Part shown: positions 16,950 through 27,128 of the stretch, piece after piece
Layout of the letters: each line of letters starts with the position of its first letter
Numbering within the stretch: position 1 is the first letter of the stretch
Origin: Paenisporosarcina sp. OV554
GTDB lineage: Bacteria; Bacillota; Bacilli; Bacillales_A; Planococcaceae
Direction of reading: 5' to 3'
DNA: 50,796 nt
Assembly (NCBI RefSeq): GCF_003058165.1
Contig: NZ_QBUC01000026.1
Location: forward strand, 1-50,796
Translations under genes and position numbers: made by a program
Notes under the pieces: generated by a model
The model's input: the letters and a program-made list of their open reading frames with translations, nothing else
Told to the model about the DNA's origin: nothing
Database searches by the model: none

Positions 16950-16963
16950 CAAACATAGGTTCT
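16950..16963 (-). promoter_or_regulatory. LexA box, lexA-proximal (imperfect)
   Basis: On the minus strand the site reads AGAACCTATGTTTG, close to the Bacillus LexA consensus CGAACRNRYGTTYC. It lies about 75 bases before the lexA start and would mediate autorepression. Confidence 0.55.
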
Positions 16964-16971
16964 AATTATTG

Positions 16972-17001
16972 TTGACAAGAAACATGTGTTCGGTTTATAG
17001 T
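16972..17001 (+). promoter_or_regulatory. yneA promoter with a perfect LexA box
   Basis: TTGACA (16972-16977) is followed after 16 bases by TTTATA (16994-16999). The sequence between and over them contains, on the minus strand, CGAACACATGTTTC (16979-16992), a perfect match to the LexA consensus. Repressor bound here would block the sigma-A promoter of yneA-yneB-ynzC. Confidence 0.85.
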
Positions 17002-17015
17002 GAAAACATAAGTTA

Positions 17016-17029
17016 CGAACACACATTCT
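17016..17029 (+). promoter_or_regulatory. Second yneA-side LexA box (imperfect)
   Basis: CGAACACACATTCT has the full left half-site and a degenerate right half-site. It lies just after the likely transcription start of yneA and could tighten repression. Confidence 0.45.
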
Positions 17030-17047
17030 ATTAGAGGGGGAATTAAA

Positions 17048-18048
<1,001 letters not shown>

Positions 18049-18091
18049 GCATACCTTTTAATAAGGTTATTAGAAGAAGGGTGTGAAATTT

Positions 18092-18325
18092 ATGTTATCT
18101 CCAGAAAAAATAACTCGAATTAACGAGTTGTCAAAAAAATCCAAGTCAATTGGTCTAACAATAGAAGAAGCTAAAGAGCAAACGTCTTTACGTAAAGAAT
18201 ATTTAGAAACGTTTCGTTCTTCAATGAAAGACACCATAGAAAATGTGAAAGTTTTGGACCCAGAAGGCAATGATGTTACACCCGATAAAATAAAAGCCAT
18301 AAAAGAAAAGAAATTTCTGAATTAA
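18092..18325 (+). CDS. ynzC: DUF896 protein YnzC
   Basis: This 77-residue protein has two helices forming a small helical hairpin (INELSKKSKSIGLTIEEAKE, then LRKEYLETFRSSMKDTI) and the conserved ending VLDPEGNDVTP, as in B. subtilis YnzC. The ATG at 18092 is preferred over a GTG at 18083, because AGAAGGGTG then has proper spacing. It is the usual last gene of the SOS operon. Its function is unknown. Confidence 0.9.
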   Translation: MLSPEKITRINELSKKSKSIGLTIEEAKEQTSLRKEYLETFRSSMKDTIENVKVLDPEGNDVTPDKIKAIKEKKFLN

Positions 18326-18414
18326 ATCAACATTTCGCAAACCATTGTCAGTTGGCCAAAAGTTGACTACACTAAATGGAGAAGAAAACTTTTGTTTCAG
18401 AGAGGAAGTTATAT

Positions 18415-20421
18415 ATGTCTCAACACGTAGATCAGTTAGCTATTAGTACCATCCGCACATTATCAATCGATGCAATTGAAAAATCAAATTCAGGTCATCC
18501 AGGTTTACCAATGGGTGCAGCTCCTATGGCGTACTCATTATGGACGAAACATTTAAGTCATAATCCAGCAAATCCAACTTGGTTCAATCGTGACCGTTTT
18601 GTTCTTTCAGCTGGCCACGGTTCAATGTTACTTTATAGCTTATTGCACTTAGGTGGATATGATTTACCAATGGAAGAGATTAAAAACTTCCGCCAATGGG
18701 GTTCTAAAACGCCAGGTCACCCTGAGTTTGGTCATACATCAGGTGTCGAGGCTACCACGGGTCCACTTGGACAAGGAATCGGGATGTCAGTTGGTATGGC
18801 TATGGCTGAGCGTCATCTTGCAGCAGTCTATAATAAACCAAACCATGAGGTAGTTGATCATTACACATATGCATTATGTGGTGATGGAGATTTAATGGAA
18901 GGTGTCGCAGCAGAAGCTATTTCTCTTGCAGGACATTTGCAATTGGATAAATTAATTGTTCTTTACGATAGCAATGACATTTCTCTAGATGGAGATTTAA
19001 ATAAATCCTTCTCAGAAAAAATTCAAAAACGTTTTGAATCTTACGGTTGGAACTATCTACATGTAGCAGATGGAAATTCGCTTGAAGATCTAACAAATGC
19101 AATTGAATCAGCTAAAAACCATAAAGGTCAACCTACACTGATCGAAGTTAAAACTGTTATTGGTTTTGGATCTCCAAATAGATCTGGAAAATCTGATGCT
19201 CATGGGATGCCGTTAGGTAAGGATGAGGCATTATTAACAAAAGAAAGTTACAATTGGACATTCGAAGAAGATTTCCATGTACCTGAAGAAGTATATGCCG
19301 AGTTCAAAAAAGCTGCAGAGCAACTTGGTGGAGCTAATGAAGCATCTTGGAATGAACTATTTAGCTCATACAAAGCTGAGTATCCTGAACTTGCAGAACA
19401 ATTAGAACTAGCAATAAAAGGACAACTTCCTGAAAATTATGATGCGGAAATTCCTGTTTACGAAGCTGGGAAGTCACTTGCAACTCGTGCATCATCAGGA
19501 GAAGTGTTGAATGCCATCGCTAAAACTGTACCATCATTCTTTGGAGGAAGCGCCGATCTTGCTGGTTCGAATAAAACGACTATTAAAGGTACTGGTGATT
19601 TCTCTAGCGACTCTTATGAAGGCCGTAACATTTGGTTCGGTGTTCGTGAATTTGCAATGGGTGCTGCCTTAAACGGGATGGCTCTTCATGGTGGTTTACA
19701 TGTGTTCGGTGGAACATTCTTTGTATTCAGCGACTATGTAAGACCAGCTGTTCGTCTATCGGCATTAATGGGACTTCCTGTAACATATGTATTTACACAT
19801 GACAGCATTGCTGTTGGTGAAGATGGTCCAACACATGAACCTGTTGAACAATTAGCTTCATTACGAGCGATGCCGAACTTATCAGTTATCCGTCCTGCGG
19901 ATGCTAACGAATCTGCAGAAGCTTGGAAGTTGGCTGTATCTTCTAAATCTATTCCAACCGCATTAATATTATCAAGACAAAACTTGCCTGTACTTGAGCA
20001 CTCTGCAGAGCTTGCAGCTGAGGGTGTTGCTAGAGGGGCTTATGTGGTATCTCCTGCGAACAAAGAACAAGCAGATGTATTATTGTTAGCAACAGGTTCT
20101 GAAGTTTCTCTTGCTGTAGATGCACAACATGCATTAGCTGAAGAAGGAATTGATGTTGCAGTAATCTCTATGCCTTCTTGGGATCGTTTTGAAAAACAAG
20201 ATGCTGAATATAAAAATAGTGTATTACCTAAAACAGTGAAAAAACGTTTAGCAATCGAAATGGGTGTTTCATTCGGTTGGGAGCGTTACACAGGAGATGA
20301 AGGTAGTATTTTAGGAATCGACCGATTTGGAGCAAGTGCACCCGGGGAGATTGTTATGAAAGAGTTTGGTTTCTCACAAGAAAACGTAGTAGCACGCGTG
20401 AAATCTTTATTAAATAAATAA
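18415..20421 (+). CDS. tkt: Transketolase
   Basis: The 668-residue enzyme transfers two-carbon ketol units in the non-oxidative pentose phosphate pathway, using thiamine diphosphate and Mg2+. Visible elements are [16 protein letters not shown] near the N-terminus, [14 protein letters not shown], the ThDP motif GDGDLMEG ... NDISLDG, and later [16 protein letters not shown] and [18 protein letters not shown] chose the ATG after AGAGAGGAAG; an in-frame ATG at 18376 would add 13 residues. Its position after ynzC matches B. subtilis. It has its own terminator. Confidence 0.97.
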   Translation: MSQHVDQLAISTIRTLSIDAIEKSNSGHPGLPMGAAPMAYSLWTKHLSHNPANPTWFNRDRFVLSAGHGSMLLYSLLHLGGYDLPMEEIKNFRQWGSKTPGHPEFGHTSGVEATTGPLGQGIGMSVGMAMAERHLAAVYNKPNHEVVDHYTYALCGDGDLMEGVAAEAISLAGHLQLDKLIVLYDSNDISLDGDLNKSFSEKIQKRFESYGWNYLHVADGNSLEDLTNAIESAKNHKGQPTLIEVKTVIGFGSPNRSGKSDAHGMPLGKDEALLTKESYNWTFEEDFHVPEEVYAEFKKAAEQLGGANEASWNELFSSYKAEYPELAEQLELAIKGQLPENYDAEIPVYEAGKSLATRASSGEVLNAIAKTVPSFFGGSADLAGSNKTTIKGTGDFSSDSYEGRNIWFGVREFAMGAALNGMALHGGLHVFGGTFFVFSDYVRPAVRLSALMGLPVTYVFTHDSIAVGEDGPTHEPVEQLASLRAMPNLSVIRPADANESAEAWKLAVSSKSIPTALILSRQNLPVLEHSAELAAEGVARGAYVVSPANKEQADVLLLATGSEVSLAVDAQHALAEEGIDVAVISMPSWDRFEKQDAEYKNSVLPKTVKKRLAIEMGVSFGWERYTGDEGSILGIDRFGASAPGEIVMKEFGFSQENVVARVKSLLNK

Positions 20422-20429
20422 CTATTAAA

Positions 20430-20466
20430 AACAAGTAGTGCGTATTCGGCACTACTTGTTTTTTTT
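20430..20466 (+). terminator. Terminator of tkt
   Basis: AACAAGTAGTGC (20430-20441) pairs with GCACTACTTGTT (20449-20460), followed by a run of T. Confidence 0.92.
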
Positions 20467-20557
20467 CGTCAATAATAGTGATAGGGAAAATTCGCAGTTC
20501 GACAACCTTAGCGACATGGCCGCTTTATACTTAAATAAAAAAGTGGGGGTATATCAA

Positions 20558-21013
20558 ATGCGTACATACAAAATTTTTCATATAAAAAAAGAATACCAAC
20601 CTTTCGTTTTGGGCCGTGAAAAAATGTTGCAAGAAATACTTGGAAGAGATCGAACACAAAGTGATAATGATAATAATGAAATGACCTATGTATGTGAGAA
20701 AATTGATGAAAGCTTTGTTAAGCAGACTTTGGAAAAAAAACTAAGTCGCTTATTTGAACATAAAGTACAAGAACCAAAGAAACTAGTACTGGAACATCCA
20801 TTAAAAGGATCTATTCGAATAAAATTCGAGCCCTATTGTGTACATGTATGGTGTAAAGGATCGCATATGCTAGATTTGGATCTATTTGCAGGCTTGTCTG
20901 ATTCAAGTGACTGTTATATGGCCTTTCAACAAGAAGAGGCTTCATTTGGCTGGTTGAAGCCTATTAAGATAGGGTCGATTCATTCATTTACAGAAATTCT
21001 AGACTTCGTCTAG
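20558..21013 (+). CDS. sirA: SirA-like sporulation inhibitor of replication (YneE)
   Basis: The 152-residue protein lies between tkt and yneF, the position of yneE/sirA in B. subtilis. The family pattern is visible: YKIFHIKKEYQPFVLGRE at the start, HVWCKGSHMLDLDLFAG in the middle, and FGWLKPIK near the end. SirA binds domain I of DnaA in sporulating cells and blocks new rounds of initiation. The ATG follows AAGTGGGGGT. Sequence conservation in this family is low, so the call depends on synteny plus these motifs. Confidence 0.75.
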   Translation: MRTYKIFHIKKEYQPFVLGREKMLQEILGRDRTQSDNDNNEMTYVCEKIDESFVKQTLEKKLSRLFEHKVQEPKKLVLEHPLKGSIRIKFEPYCVHVWCKGSHMLDLDLFAGLSDSSDCYMAFQQEEASFGWLKPIKIGSIHSFTEILDFV

Positions 21014-21091
21014 CAAGGTCAAAGGTTTTGTTGTATAATCCTTCTTGGAGATAAAAACTCAAGATAAACACCACGAAGGAGGAAAACTACT

Positions 21092-21310
21092 ATGTCAACT
21101 GGTCTTTGGATTTTATTTATTGTCTTAGCATTACTAGCTGGAGCTGCAATTGGTTTCTTTGCTGCCCGTCAATATATGATGAAGTACTTAAAAGAAAACC
21201 CACCAATTAACGAACAAATGCTTCGCATGATGATGGCTCAAATGGGACGTAAACCGTCTGAAAAACAAGTAAAACAAATGATGAACCAAATGAATAAAGC
21301 ACAAAAATAA
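21092..21310 (+). CDS. yneF: UPF0154 membrane protein YneF
   Basis: The 72-residue protein has one N-terminal membrane segment (about 4-25) with [13 protein letters not shown], then a methionine-rich cytoplasmic tail containing [20 protein letters not shown], as in all YneF proteins. Function is unknown. RBS is AAGGAGG, with its own terminator. Confidence 0.95.
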   Translation: MSTGLWILFIVLALLAGAAIGFFAARQYMMKYLKENPPINEQMLRMMMAQMGRKPSEKQVKQMMNQMNKAQK

Positions 21311-21338
21311 AAATAGCACTCGCTTGAGTGCTATTTTT
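21309..21338. terminator. Bidirectional terminator between yneF and the hydrolase
   Basis: AAAAATAGCACTC and its exact complement around GCTT serve both convergent genes; A- and T-tracts flank the stem. Confidence 0.92.
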
Positions 21339-22267
21339 TATTTGGGCAAAAGTTGATAGGTGTGTAAAAATTCTGCGACCGTTTTTTCATATTCTTCTGC
21401 ATTCTGATTAAAAGATTGTGCATGAGCTCCTATTTCAAAGAGTTTCATATGTTTAGGACCTTGTTTTAATTCATAAAGTTCTTTAGTCATTTCCGGTAAA
21501 ATAAAATCATCAAGTAAGCTGTGAATAAATAAGACCGGTTTCTCGATATGTGTAACAGCTTCTCTTGGAGACACGAGTTTCATGGAATAACCATCGCGTA
21601 CACGTAAAAATACATCGGCTAATTTTAGAGCATAAATGGTTCGAAGTGGAGTTTCTTTTTTCATTAAATACATGAGTTGATCAGTAAAGTCGGAAAAAGC
21701 GCAATCAGCGATATAAAAGTGAGCATGGTCTTCAAGTGTACCAGCATACAAAATTGTGGTTGCTGCTCCCATGGACTCACCATGAATTCCGATAATAGCC
21801 TCTTCACCAGCATACTCATTTACTGCCTTTACAACTGCTTGCAAATCCTTTTTTTCGTAATGGCCAAAACTGGTCGTTTTTCCACCAGAATCACCGTGTC
21901 GTCTGTGATCGTATACAACTGAATTAAAACCTAATCGTTCAAACAGTCTTGCGTATTTCACTGAATTTATTTTGTTTTCAGTAACTCCGTGACAAATCAC
22001 AACAAAGTTATTAGTGTTTAGTGGCTCTAAAAATATAGCTTTCACTGGATATCCATTTGGGCTGTCAATCCATTTTTCGGTTTTTTGAACAGAATTAAAC
22101 CATGCCTCATCAAATCTCTTCGCAGTAATTTCTCGATTTAAAATAAATGCATCGTCTTTTTTCTTCATATACATCAAGCGGCTTGTTAACATGAAACCAA
22201 AAATCGCCGCTCCTGCGGTCATAATACTCGAAAGAATACTGGTGATCCAGAGAATACGGCGCTTCAT
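21338..22267 (-). CDS. Membrane-anchored alpha/beta hydrolase (YqkD-like)
   Basis: The 309-residue protein has an N-terminal membrane anchor (about 5-30) and a serine-hydrolase fold. Key elements are VICHGVTENK for the oxyanion strand, VYDHRRHGDSGG, the nucleophile elbow GIHGESMGAAT, LFIHSLLDDFILPE with the acid, and a C-terminal histidine in GAHAQSF. Substrates may be esters or peptides near the membrane. It starts just 11 bases after the HMG-CoA lyase stop on the same strand, so the two are probably co-transcribed. The physiological substrate is unknown. Confidence 0.82.
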   Translation of the reverse strand: MKRRILWITSILSSIMTAGAAIFGFMLTSRLMYMKKKDDAFILNREITAKRFDEAWFNSVQKTEKWIDSPNGYPVKAIFLEPLNTNNFVVICHGVTENKINSVKYARLFERLGFNSVVYDHRRHGDSGGKTTSFGHYEKKDLQAVVKAVNEYAGEEAIIGIHGESMGAATTILYAGTLEDHAHFYIADCAFSDFTDQLMYLMKKETPLRTIYALKLADVFLRVRDGYSMKLVSPREAVTHIEKPVLFIHSLLDDFILPEMTKELYELKQGPKHMKLFEIGAHAQSFNQNAEEYEKTVAEFLHTYQLLPK

Positions 22268-22278
22268 GGGGATTCCTC

Positions 22279-23184
22279 CTATGCCTGTTGTTGTATTTGA
22301 TATAACCTAAACATGCCCGTATCAATCGGTCTTGATACGAATGGAGCGATAATAGCTACCGCTTTACATAGTAAGTTCTCATCAATTCCTGTTTGAACTC
22401 CCATTGTATGTAGCATATTCACAACATCTTCAGTTGATACATTACCTGTTGCTCCGGGAGCAAAAGGACATCCGCCCAGTCCGCCAGCAGATGTATCGAA
22501 GCGCGAAACACCCGCAAGTAAGGCTGCATAAATATTCGCTAATCCCATTTTTCTCGTGTCGTGAAAATGGGCTGTCATTAAAACAGTCGGAATTTCACGA
22601 ATTAATAGTGAGAACAAAGCATGACTTTCTTGTGGATTTGCCATGCCGATTGTATCTGCCACGCTGAGTTCATCAACACCCCAAGTTGCGAACTCTTTAC
22701 AAAGGGAAAACGTGTCTTCAACTGCAATTTTTCCTTCATAAGGACAATAAAAGGCAGTAGAGATACAAGCGCGGACAAAGTATCCTTGCTGTTTTAGGTT
22801 TATAATTAGCGGTTTTAATTCTTCCATGCTTTGTGCTGTTGTTTTATTAATGTTTTTCATGTTAAAAGTATTACTAACCCCTACAAAAACTGCGACACTT
22901 TTTGCTCCAACATGTAATGCTCGTTCCATACCTTTTGAGTTGGGTGTCAATACGAATTGTCTGCCTTGCTTGTGAACCCGTTCCACAATATCAGCAGCAT
23001 CGGACATTTGTGGTACCCATTTAGGTGAAACAAAAGAAGTGATTTCCATTTCTTGAATTCCAGATGCTTGTAGAGCATGTATAAACGCAAGCTTGTTTTC
23101 GGTTGAAACCTCATTTTTTTCATTTTGTAAGCCGTCGCGTGGACCTACCTCGATAATTGTCACATTGTTTGGTAAACTAAACAT
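22279..23184 (-). CDS. mvaB: Hydroxymethylglutaryl-CoA lyase
   Basis: The 301-residue TIM-barrel enzyme splits HMG-CoA into acetyl-CoA and acetoacetate, the last step of leucine catabolism. VGPRDGLQNEK near residue 13, FVSPKWVPQM, HFHDTRKMGLAN and the catalytic-cysteine loop GGLGGCPFAPGATGN (about 232-246) match HMG-CoA lyases such as B. subtilis YngG. It is divergent from an acetoacetyl-CoA thiolase gene 80 bases away, and both act on the acetoacetate node. No other leucine-degradation genes are in the window. Confidence 0.93.
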   Translation of the reverse strand: MFSLPNNVTIIEVGPRDGLQNEKNEVSTENKLAFIHALQASGIQEMEITSFVSPKWVPQMSDAADIVERVHKQGRQFVLTPNSKGMERALHVGAKSVAVFVGVSNTFNMKNINKTTAQSMEELKPLIINLKQQGYFVRACISTAFYCPYEGKIAVEDTFSLCKEFATWGVDELSVADTIGMANPQESHALFSLLIREIPTVLMTAHFHDTRKMGLANIYAALLAGVSRFDTSAGGLGGCPFAPGATGNVSTEDVVNMLHTMGVQTGIDENLLCKAVAIIAPFVSRPIDTGMFRLYQIQQQA

Positions 23185-23266
23185 ATCATCCCTCCTTCAT
23201 TCTATTGTAATGATGATATAGGGGTGCTAGCAAATATATTTTCATATCGGACTAGGGGGAGTTACA

Positions 23267-24454
23267 TTGTCAACAAGAGAAGTAGTTGTCGTGAGTGCTG
23301 TTCGTACAGCAATAGGTTCATTTCAAGGGTCATTAAAAGACGTACCTGCGACTAAGTTAGGTGCGCTTGTCATAAAAGAAGCATTAATAAAAGCAGGTCT
23401 TGAACCAAATCAAATAAGCGAAGTAATTATGGGGAATGTTTTACAAGCAGGACTGGGTCAAAATCCTGCACGTCAAGCATCGATTTTTGCTGGTCTTCCT
23501 GAAACGATTCCTTCGATGACAATTAACAAAGTGTGTGGATCTGGATTGAAAGCGGTTCATTTAGCTACACAAGCTATCCTTGCTGGAGATGCTGACATTG
23601 TTGTAGCAGGTGGATTTGAAAATATGAGTCAAGCACCTTATTTATTAAAGAATGCACGTGAAGGATACCGCATGGGCGATCAAAAAGTAGTGGATAGTAT
23701 GGTTTCTGACGGTTTATGGTGCGCATTTAATGATTATCATATGGGGCAAACGGCAGAAAATTTATGTGATCGTTACGAAATTTCTCGTGAGCAACAAGAT
23801 GAATTCTCTGCTCGTTCTCAAGAACGCGCAGTTCAAGCAATCGATGCAGGTAAATTTAAAGAGGAAATTGTTGCTGTTGAAATTCCACAGCGAAAAGGGG
23901 ATCCGATTATTTTTGATACAGACGAATACCCAAAACGTGGAACAACAGCTGAGAAATTAGGTAAGTTACGTCCAGCTTTCAAAAAAGAAGGTAGCGTAAC
24001 AGCAGGAAATGCCTCAGGTATAAACGACGGTGCAGCAGCTGTTATTGTCATGTCGAGAGAAAAAGCGGACGAATTAGGCTTAACTCCACTTGCAACGATT
24101 GTCGCAAATGCATCAGCAGGCGTTGATCCATCAGTGATGGGGATTGGTCCTGTGCAAGCTGTTAAAAATGTTTTTGCAAAATCAGGCCTTTCAATGGAAG
24201 ACATCGATTTAGTAGAAGCAAATGAAGCTTTTGCAGCTCAATCGATTGCTGTTGACCGTGAACTTGCTTTCAATCATGAAAAACTAAATGTAAACGGTGG
24301 AGCTATTGCATTAGGTCATCCAATAGGAGCTAGCGGTGCGCGTATTTTCGTATCGCTTCTACATGAAATGGCCAAGCAAGATGCAAAAACAGGTTTAGCA
24401 ACATTATGTATTGGTGGCGGACAAGGTGTCGCTACAATCGTTAAAAGAGCATAG
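23267..24454 (+). CDS. Acetyl-CoA C-acetyltransferase (thiolase)
   Basis: The 395-residue thiolase condenses or cleaves acetoacetyl-CoA. It has the acyl-accepting cysteine in [14 protein letters not shown] (about C88), [11 protein letters not shown] (His about 348), and the second cysteine in [13 protein letters not shown]. Length fits the biosynthetic/AtoB-MmgA group. The start is TTG after GGGGGAG. The adjacent divergent HMG-CoA lyase suggests acetoacetate/acetoacetyl-CoA turnover; fatty acid breakdown is also possible. A small DUF3886 gene follows 17 bases later. Confidence 0.93.
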   Translation: MSTREVVVVSAVRTAIGSFQGSLKDVPATKLGALVIKEALIKAGLEPNQISEVIMGNVLQAGLGQNPARQASIFAGLPETIPSMTINKVCGSGLKAVHLATQAILAGDADIVVAGGFENMSQAPYLLKNAREGYRMGDQKVVDSMVSDGLWCAFNDYHMGQTAENLCDRYEISREQQDEFSARSQERAVQAIDAGKFKEEIVAVEIPQRKGDPIIFDTDEYPKRGTTAEKLGKLRPAFKKEGSVTAGNASGINDGAAAVIVMSREKADELGLTPLATIVANASAGVDPSVMGIGPVQAVKNVFAKSGLSMEDIDLVEANEAFAAQSIAVDRELAFNHEKLNVNGGAIALGHPIGASGARIFVSLLHEMAKQDAKTGLATLCIGGGQGVATIVKRA

Positions 24455-24471
24455 GTAGAAGGTGAATAGAG

Positions 24472-24726
24472 ATGGCAAAAAAGAAACAACTCGCTCGTAA
24501 ACAACCTGAGCGCCAAGAAAGAGAGCAAGGGAACACGTTAGCTGACCAACTTCAAAATGATGTAGTAGAAAAATTAAAATTAGCAAAAAGACAGTTACAA
24601 GATGTTGAGCGTCATCAAGAAGAAGAACGTCAAGCACAAGCTGAATTCGACAGAAAACAAAAAGAAAAGAATAAATCATTTGCCGAATTGCTAGATGAGT
24701 ATGACATGAAGGGCAATAAGTATTAA
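24472..24726 (+). CDS. yqkE: DUF3886 protein, YqkE-like
   Basis: The 84-residue, highly charged protein is mostly one predicted helix or coiled coil (about 10-70, rich in K, Q, E and R) ending in SFAELLDEYDMKGNKY, the pattern of the YqkE/DUF3886 family. No function is known. It sits before the yqkF-like and nudF genes as in B. subtilis, though yqkF here is on the opposite strand. Confidence 0.75.
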   Translation: MAKKKQLARKQPERQEREQGNTLADQLQNDVVEKLKLAKRQLQDVERHQEEERQAQAEFDRKQKEKNKSFAELLDEYDMKGNKY

Positions 24727-24730
24727 ACGA

Positions 24731-24768
24731 AAAAGCGTCAAAGAGTATAAAACCCCTTTGACGCTTTT
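24731..24768 (+). terminator. Terminator after yqkE
   Basis: AAAAGCGTCAAAG (24731-24743) pairs with CTTTGACGCTTTT (24756-24768). Confidence 0.9.
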
Positions 24769-24820
24769 GTGTGCAAAAAAATTGAAGATATGAAAGCAGA
24801 ATGAGACCGACTAGATGACG

Positions 24821-24904
24821 ATTGTCGCAACTTTTCGCTACATCGTCGCAACGTTGAATGTGATTGGCGCAATGTTTGGATTTAATGTCGCAACTAACCA
24901 AGTA
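24821..24904. repeat. Four exact-period 21-bp tandem units
   Basis: The core GTCGCAAC (or GGCGCAAT) starts at 24824, 24845, 24866 and 24887, an exact 21-base period. Units share ATTGTCGCAAC at their left and diverge on the right. The period is a multiple of three, so the plus strand from an ATG at 24816 encodes degenerate heptads (IVATFRY, IVATLNV, IGAMFGF, NVATNQV) up to TGA at 24924-24926. No good ribosome binding site precedes that ATG. Confidence 0.75.
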
Positions 24905-24936
24905 CCTCCTAATTCTCAATCATGAGAAATCGTCAC

Positions 24937-25839
24937 TTATATACGATGTCCTGTGTATTGGTCTTTTCTAAGTAAATCCTTTACTTGTTCTATACTTTCA
25001 GTAGAAACAGATTGATGGTATGCATTCATGGTACTTTTGATTTGATCTTGTGAACTAGCACCGGCTAATATAGCTGACACCTGTTTATGTTGTAAAACAA
25101 ATGCTAGAGCCATACTAGTCAAATCTTCTACGTTTTGATCGAGTTTTGATACAGTATTGATTAACTCTTCTTTACTATAGTCTCCGTATCCCTTAGATTG
25201 TTCCAAACGTTTCATTGCTTCAGCGGTAAGCAAACCCTTAGCAAGTGAACCACGCGTTACCACTGAAGCTTCATTGCCCTCAATAAGATCGAACCACTCT
25301 TCTGGTCTACGGTCTAACATACTATATTGCATCATGACTGAGCATGCTTCGCTCGTTGATAAGAAACGATCAATTACATTAGGACGAATAGAGGAAATTC
25401 CATAAGACCGAATTAGACCTTCTTTTTTTAACGATTCAAAAGCATCGACTGCTTCTTCCAAATCATCTTCCATTGTTCCTCCATGTAATTGGTACAAATC
25501 GAGATAATCAGTTTGTAGTCGGACTAAACTTTCTTTTACTTGGGTTGTAATATAAGTTCTCGATGAATCCCAAACCCACCCGGAGCCATCCTCGTTCCAC
25601 TTATTTCCTACCTTGGTGGCAAGGAAGATATCTTGTCGTTTGTCTTTTAAGGCATGACCGACAACTACTTCATTTGCACCCTTATCATATAAATCTGCTG
25701 TATCAAAATAGCTAATTCCAAGGTCGATAGCAGTATCAATAATTTTTTTAGCTTCTTGCTTATTTGTGGGAAGAGACATACATCCTAGCCCGATTTCTGA
25801 AACAAATAGCCCGCTTTGTCCTAGTTCGCGTTTTTTCAT
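24937..25839 (-). CDS. yqkF: Aldo/keto reductase (YqkF-like)
   Basis: The 300-residue NADPH-dependent oxidoreductase has GLGCMSLPTN, the catalytic aspartate and tyrosine in YFDTADLYDKGANE, the lysine in FLATKVGNKW and the histidine in LYQLHGG. Barrel strands continue to VSAILAGASS near the C-terminus. It would reduce aldehydes or ketones; the substrate is unknown. It is divergent from nudF with about 70 bases between starts, the arrangement around yqkF/nudF, and its 3' end faces the 21-bp tandem repeat. Confidence 0.85.
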   Translation of the reverse strand: MKKRELGQSGLFVSEIGLGCMSLPTNKQEAKKIIDTAIDLGISYFDTADLYDKGANEVVVGHALKDKRQDIFLATKVGNKWNEDGSGWVWDSSRTYITTQVKESLVRLQTDYLDLYQLHGGTMEDDLEEAVDAFESLKKEGLIRSYGISSIRPNVIDRFLSTSEACSVMMQYSMLDRRPEEWFDLIEGNEASVVTRGSLAKGLLTAEAMKRLEQSKGYGDYSKEELINTVSKLDQNVEDLTSMALAFVLQHKQVSAILAGASSQDQIKSTMNAYHQSVSTESIEQVKDLLRKDQYTGHRI

Positions 25840-25909
25840 CTGTCAGCCTCCTCATTTCATTCATGGTACAATTGTGGGTGAAAATAAACAAATGGAAAGG
25901 GTGGTATAC

Positions 25910-26458
25910 ATGAAAAAATACGAAGAAAAATCTATTGCTTCTACACCTATTTATGAAGGGAAAGTCATTTCCCTTAGAGTAGATGAGGTGACGTTACCGA
26001 ACGGTAAAACATCGAAAAGAGAATTAATCAAACATCCTGGAGCAGTGGCAATAATACCAATTACTGCAGAAGGAAAAATCGTCTTTGTTGAACAATACCG
26101 AAAAGCACTTGAACGCTCCCTTATCGAAACTCCAGCTGGCAAATTAGAGCCTGGTGAAGAACCAGCTACTACAGCAAGAAGAGAACTGGAAGAAGAAACC
26201 GGCTACTCTTGTGAAAAATTAACCTATATACAATCATTTGCGACTTCACCGGGATTTGCAGATGAAATCATTCATATCTATGTGGCAGAAGACCTTTCTA
26301 AAATTGAAAATCCAGCAGCACTTGATGAAGATGAATTTGTTGAAATTATTGAAGCAACCGTTGAAGAAGCTGAAGAAATGATGAAGAACGGACAAATTTT
26401 TGATGCAAAAACAGCTTATAGTGTTTTATGGGCAAAAGAATATTTACTAAAAAGATGA
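25910..26458 (+). CDS. nudF: ADP-ribose pyrophosphatase
   Basis: The 182-residue protein carries a Nudix box GKLEPGEEPATTARRELEEE (about 78-97) followed by TGY, and the N-terminal dimerisation strands of the ADP-ribose hydrolase group. It splits ADP-ribose into AMP and ribose-5-phosphate. I chose the ATG at 25910 after AAAGGGTGG; the frame is open further upstream but without support. Synteny with B. subtilis yqkG/nudF supports the call. Confidence 0.92.
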   Translation: MKKYEEKSIASTPIYEGKVISLRVDEVTLPNGKTSKRELIKHPGAVAIIPITAEGKIVFVEQYRKALERSLIETPAGKLEPGEEPATTARRELEEETGYSCEKLTYIQSFATSPGFADEIIHIYVAEDLSKIENPAALDEDEFVEIIEATVEEAEEMMKNGQIFDAKTAYSVLWAKEYLLKR

Positions 26459-26509
26459 ATGGATGATACTGGGACACGCATAAGTTAATCTATGAAAGGT
26501 AGGTGGCGA

Positions 26510-27028
26510 ATGTTGACTCGGTCATTCCCATTATTATTTTTACTAGGTTTGCTTGTTATAGGATACTCAGGTGGATTGTGGTTGTATTCGAAAATGCCTT
26601 ATGATCAAGTTGAAAAAGTCATCAAATGGCTCGACCCCAGGCTATTAAACGACTCTGTTCCCAGTGGATTTGATTCCATTCTCCCTCAACTCGTTACTAT
26701 ATTGCTTTTTCTCTTGTTTGCGACACATCTTATCCTGAAATATATGATTCTATTAATCGGGACAATGAGAGCTGTCTTTTGGGGAATATCTTCTGGCTAT
26801 TTAATTGCACAGGACACGGAATTTTGGGCTTATGCTCTTTGGTGGTTCCCATTCCAATTATTTTATTGCTCTTTACTATTACTAATTGGATTTTTGCTCG
26901 TCCCACCACCATCCTCTCAGCATCTTGTTAAAAACCGCAGTTTTAAAGGAATAGGTTTGCTTAGCCTTGTCTATATTGTATTAACTGGGCTTGAATTATT
27001 TGTCCTCCCATACATTCATGGTTTATAA
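26510..27028 (+). CDS. spoIIM: Divergent SpoIIM-like membrane protein
   Basis: The 172-residue protein (from the ATG after AAAGGTAGGTGG; an ATG at 26492 would add six residues) has four to five hydrophobic segments and lies exactly between nudF and fur, the place of spoIIM. The central RAVFWGISSGYLIAQ and the later FPFQLFYCSLLLLIGFLL parallel the glycine-rich and 'LPQN' helices of SpoIIM. The ending LELFVLPYIHG parallels its last helix. SpoIIM, with SpoIID and SpoIIP, remodels septal wall for forespore engulfment. Identity is low and the protein is shorter than B. subtilis SpoIIM (about 214), so function may have drifted. Confidence 0.5.
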   Translation: MLTRSFPLLFLLGLLVIGYSGGLWLYSKMPYDQVEKVIKWLDPRLLNDSVPSGFDSILPQLVTILLFLLFATHLILKYMILLIGTMRAVFWGISSGYLIAQDTEFWAYALWWFPFQLFYCSLLLLIGFLLVPPPSSQHLVKNRSFKGIGLLSLVYIVLTGLELFVLPYIHGL

Positions 27029-27074
27029 TTGATTTCTAGATTATAATAATTATTAAGTGGTGAATTTCTCTATC

Positions 27075-27104
27075 TTGTAAAGAGAAAGTCCCTTTTGGTA
27101 TAAT
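27075..27104 (+). promoter_or_regulatory. Probable sigma-A promoter of fur
   Basis: TTGTAA (27075-27080) and a perfect TATAAT (27099-27104) are separated by 18 bases, 25 bases before the fur start. Confidence 0.65.
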
Positions 27105-27128
27105 GAAAGAAGTTTGGGGGGGCGTCAC

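Noticed and set aside
24821-24904. Could the 21-bp repeats be a CRISPR array?
   Set aside because: The units are tandem and diverge gradually, with no constant repeat alternating with unique spacers of 30 or more bases and no cas genes nearby.
24404-24919. 171-codon minus-strand frame antisense to yqkE and the tandem repeat
   Set aside because: It is antisense to the thiolase end and yqkE, both well supported, and has no family-like motifs.
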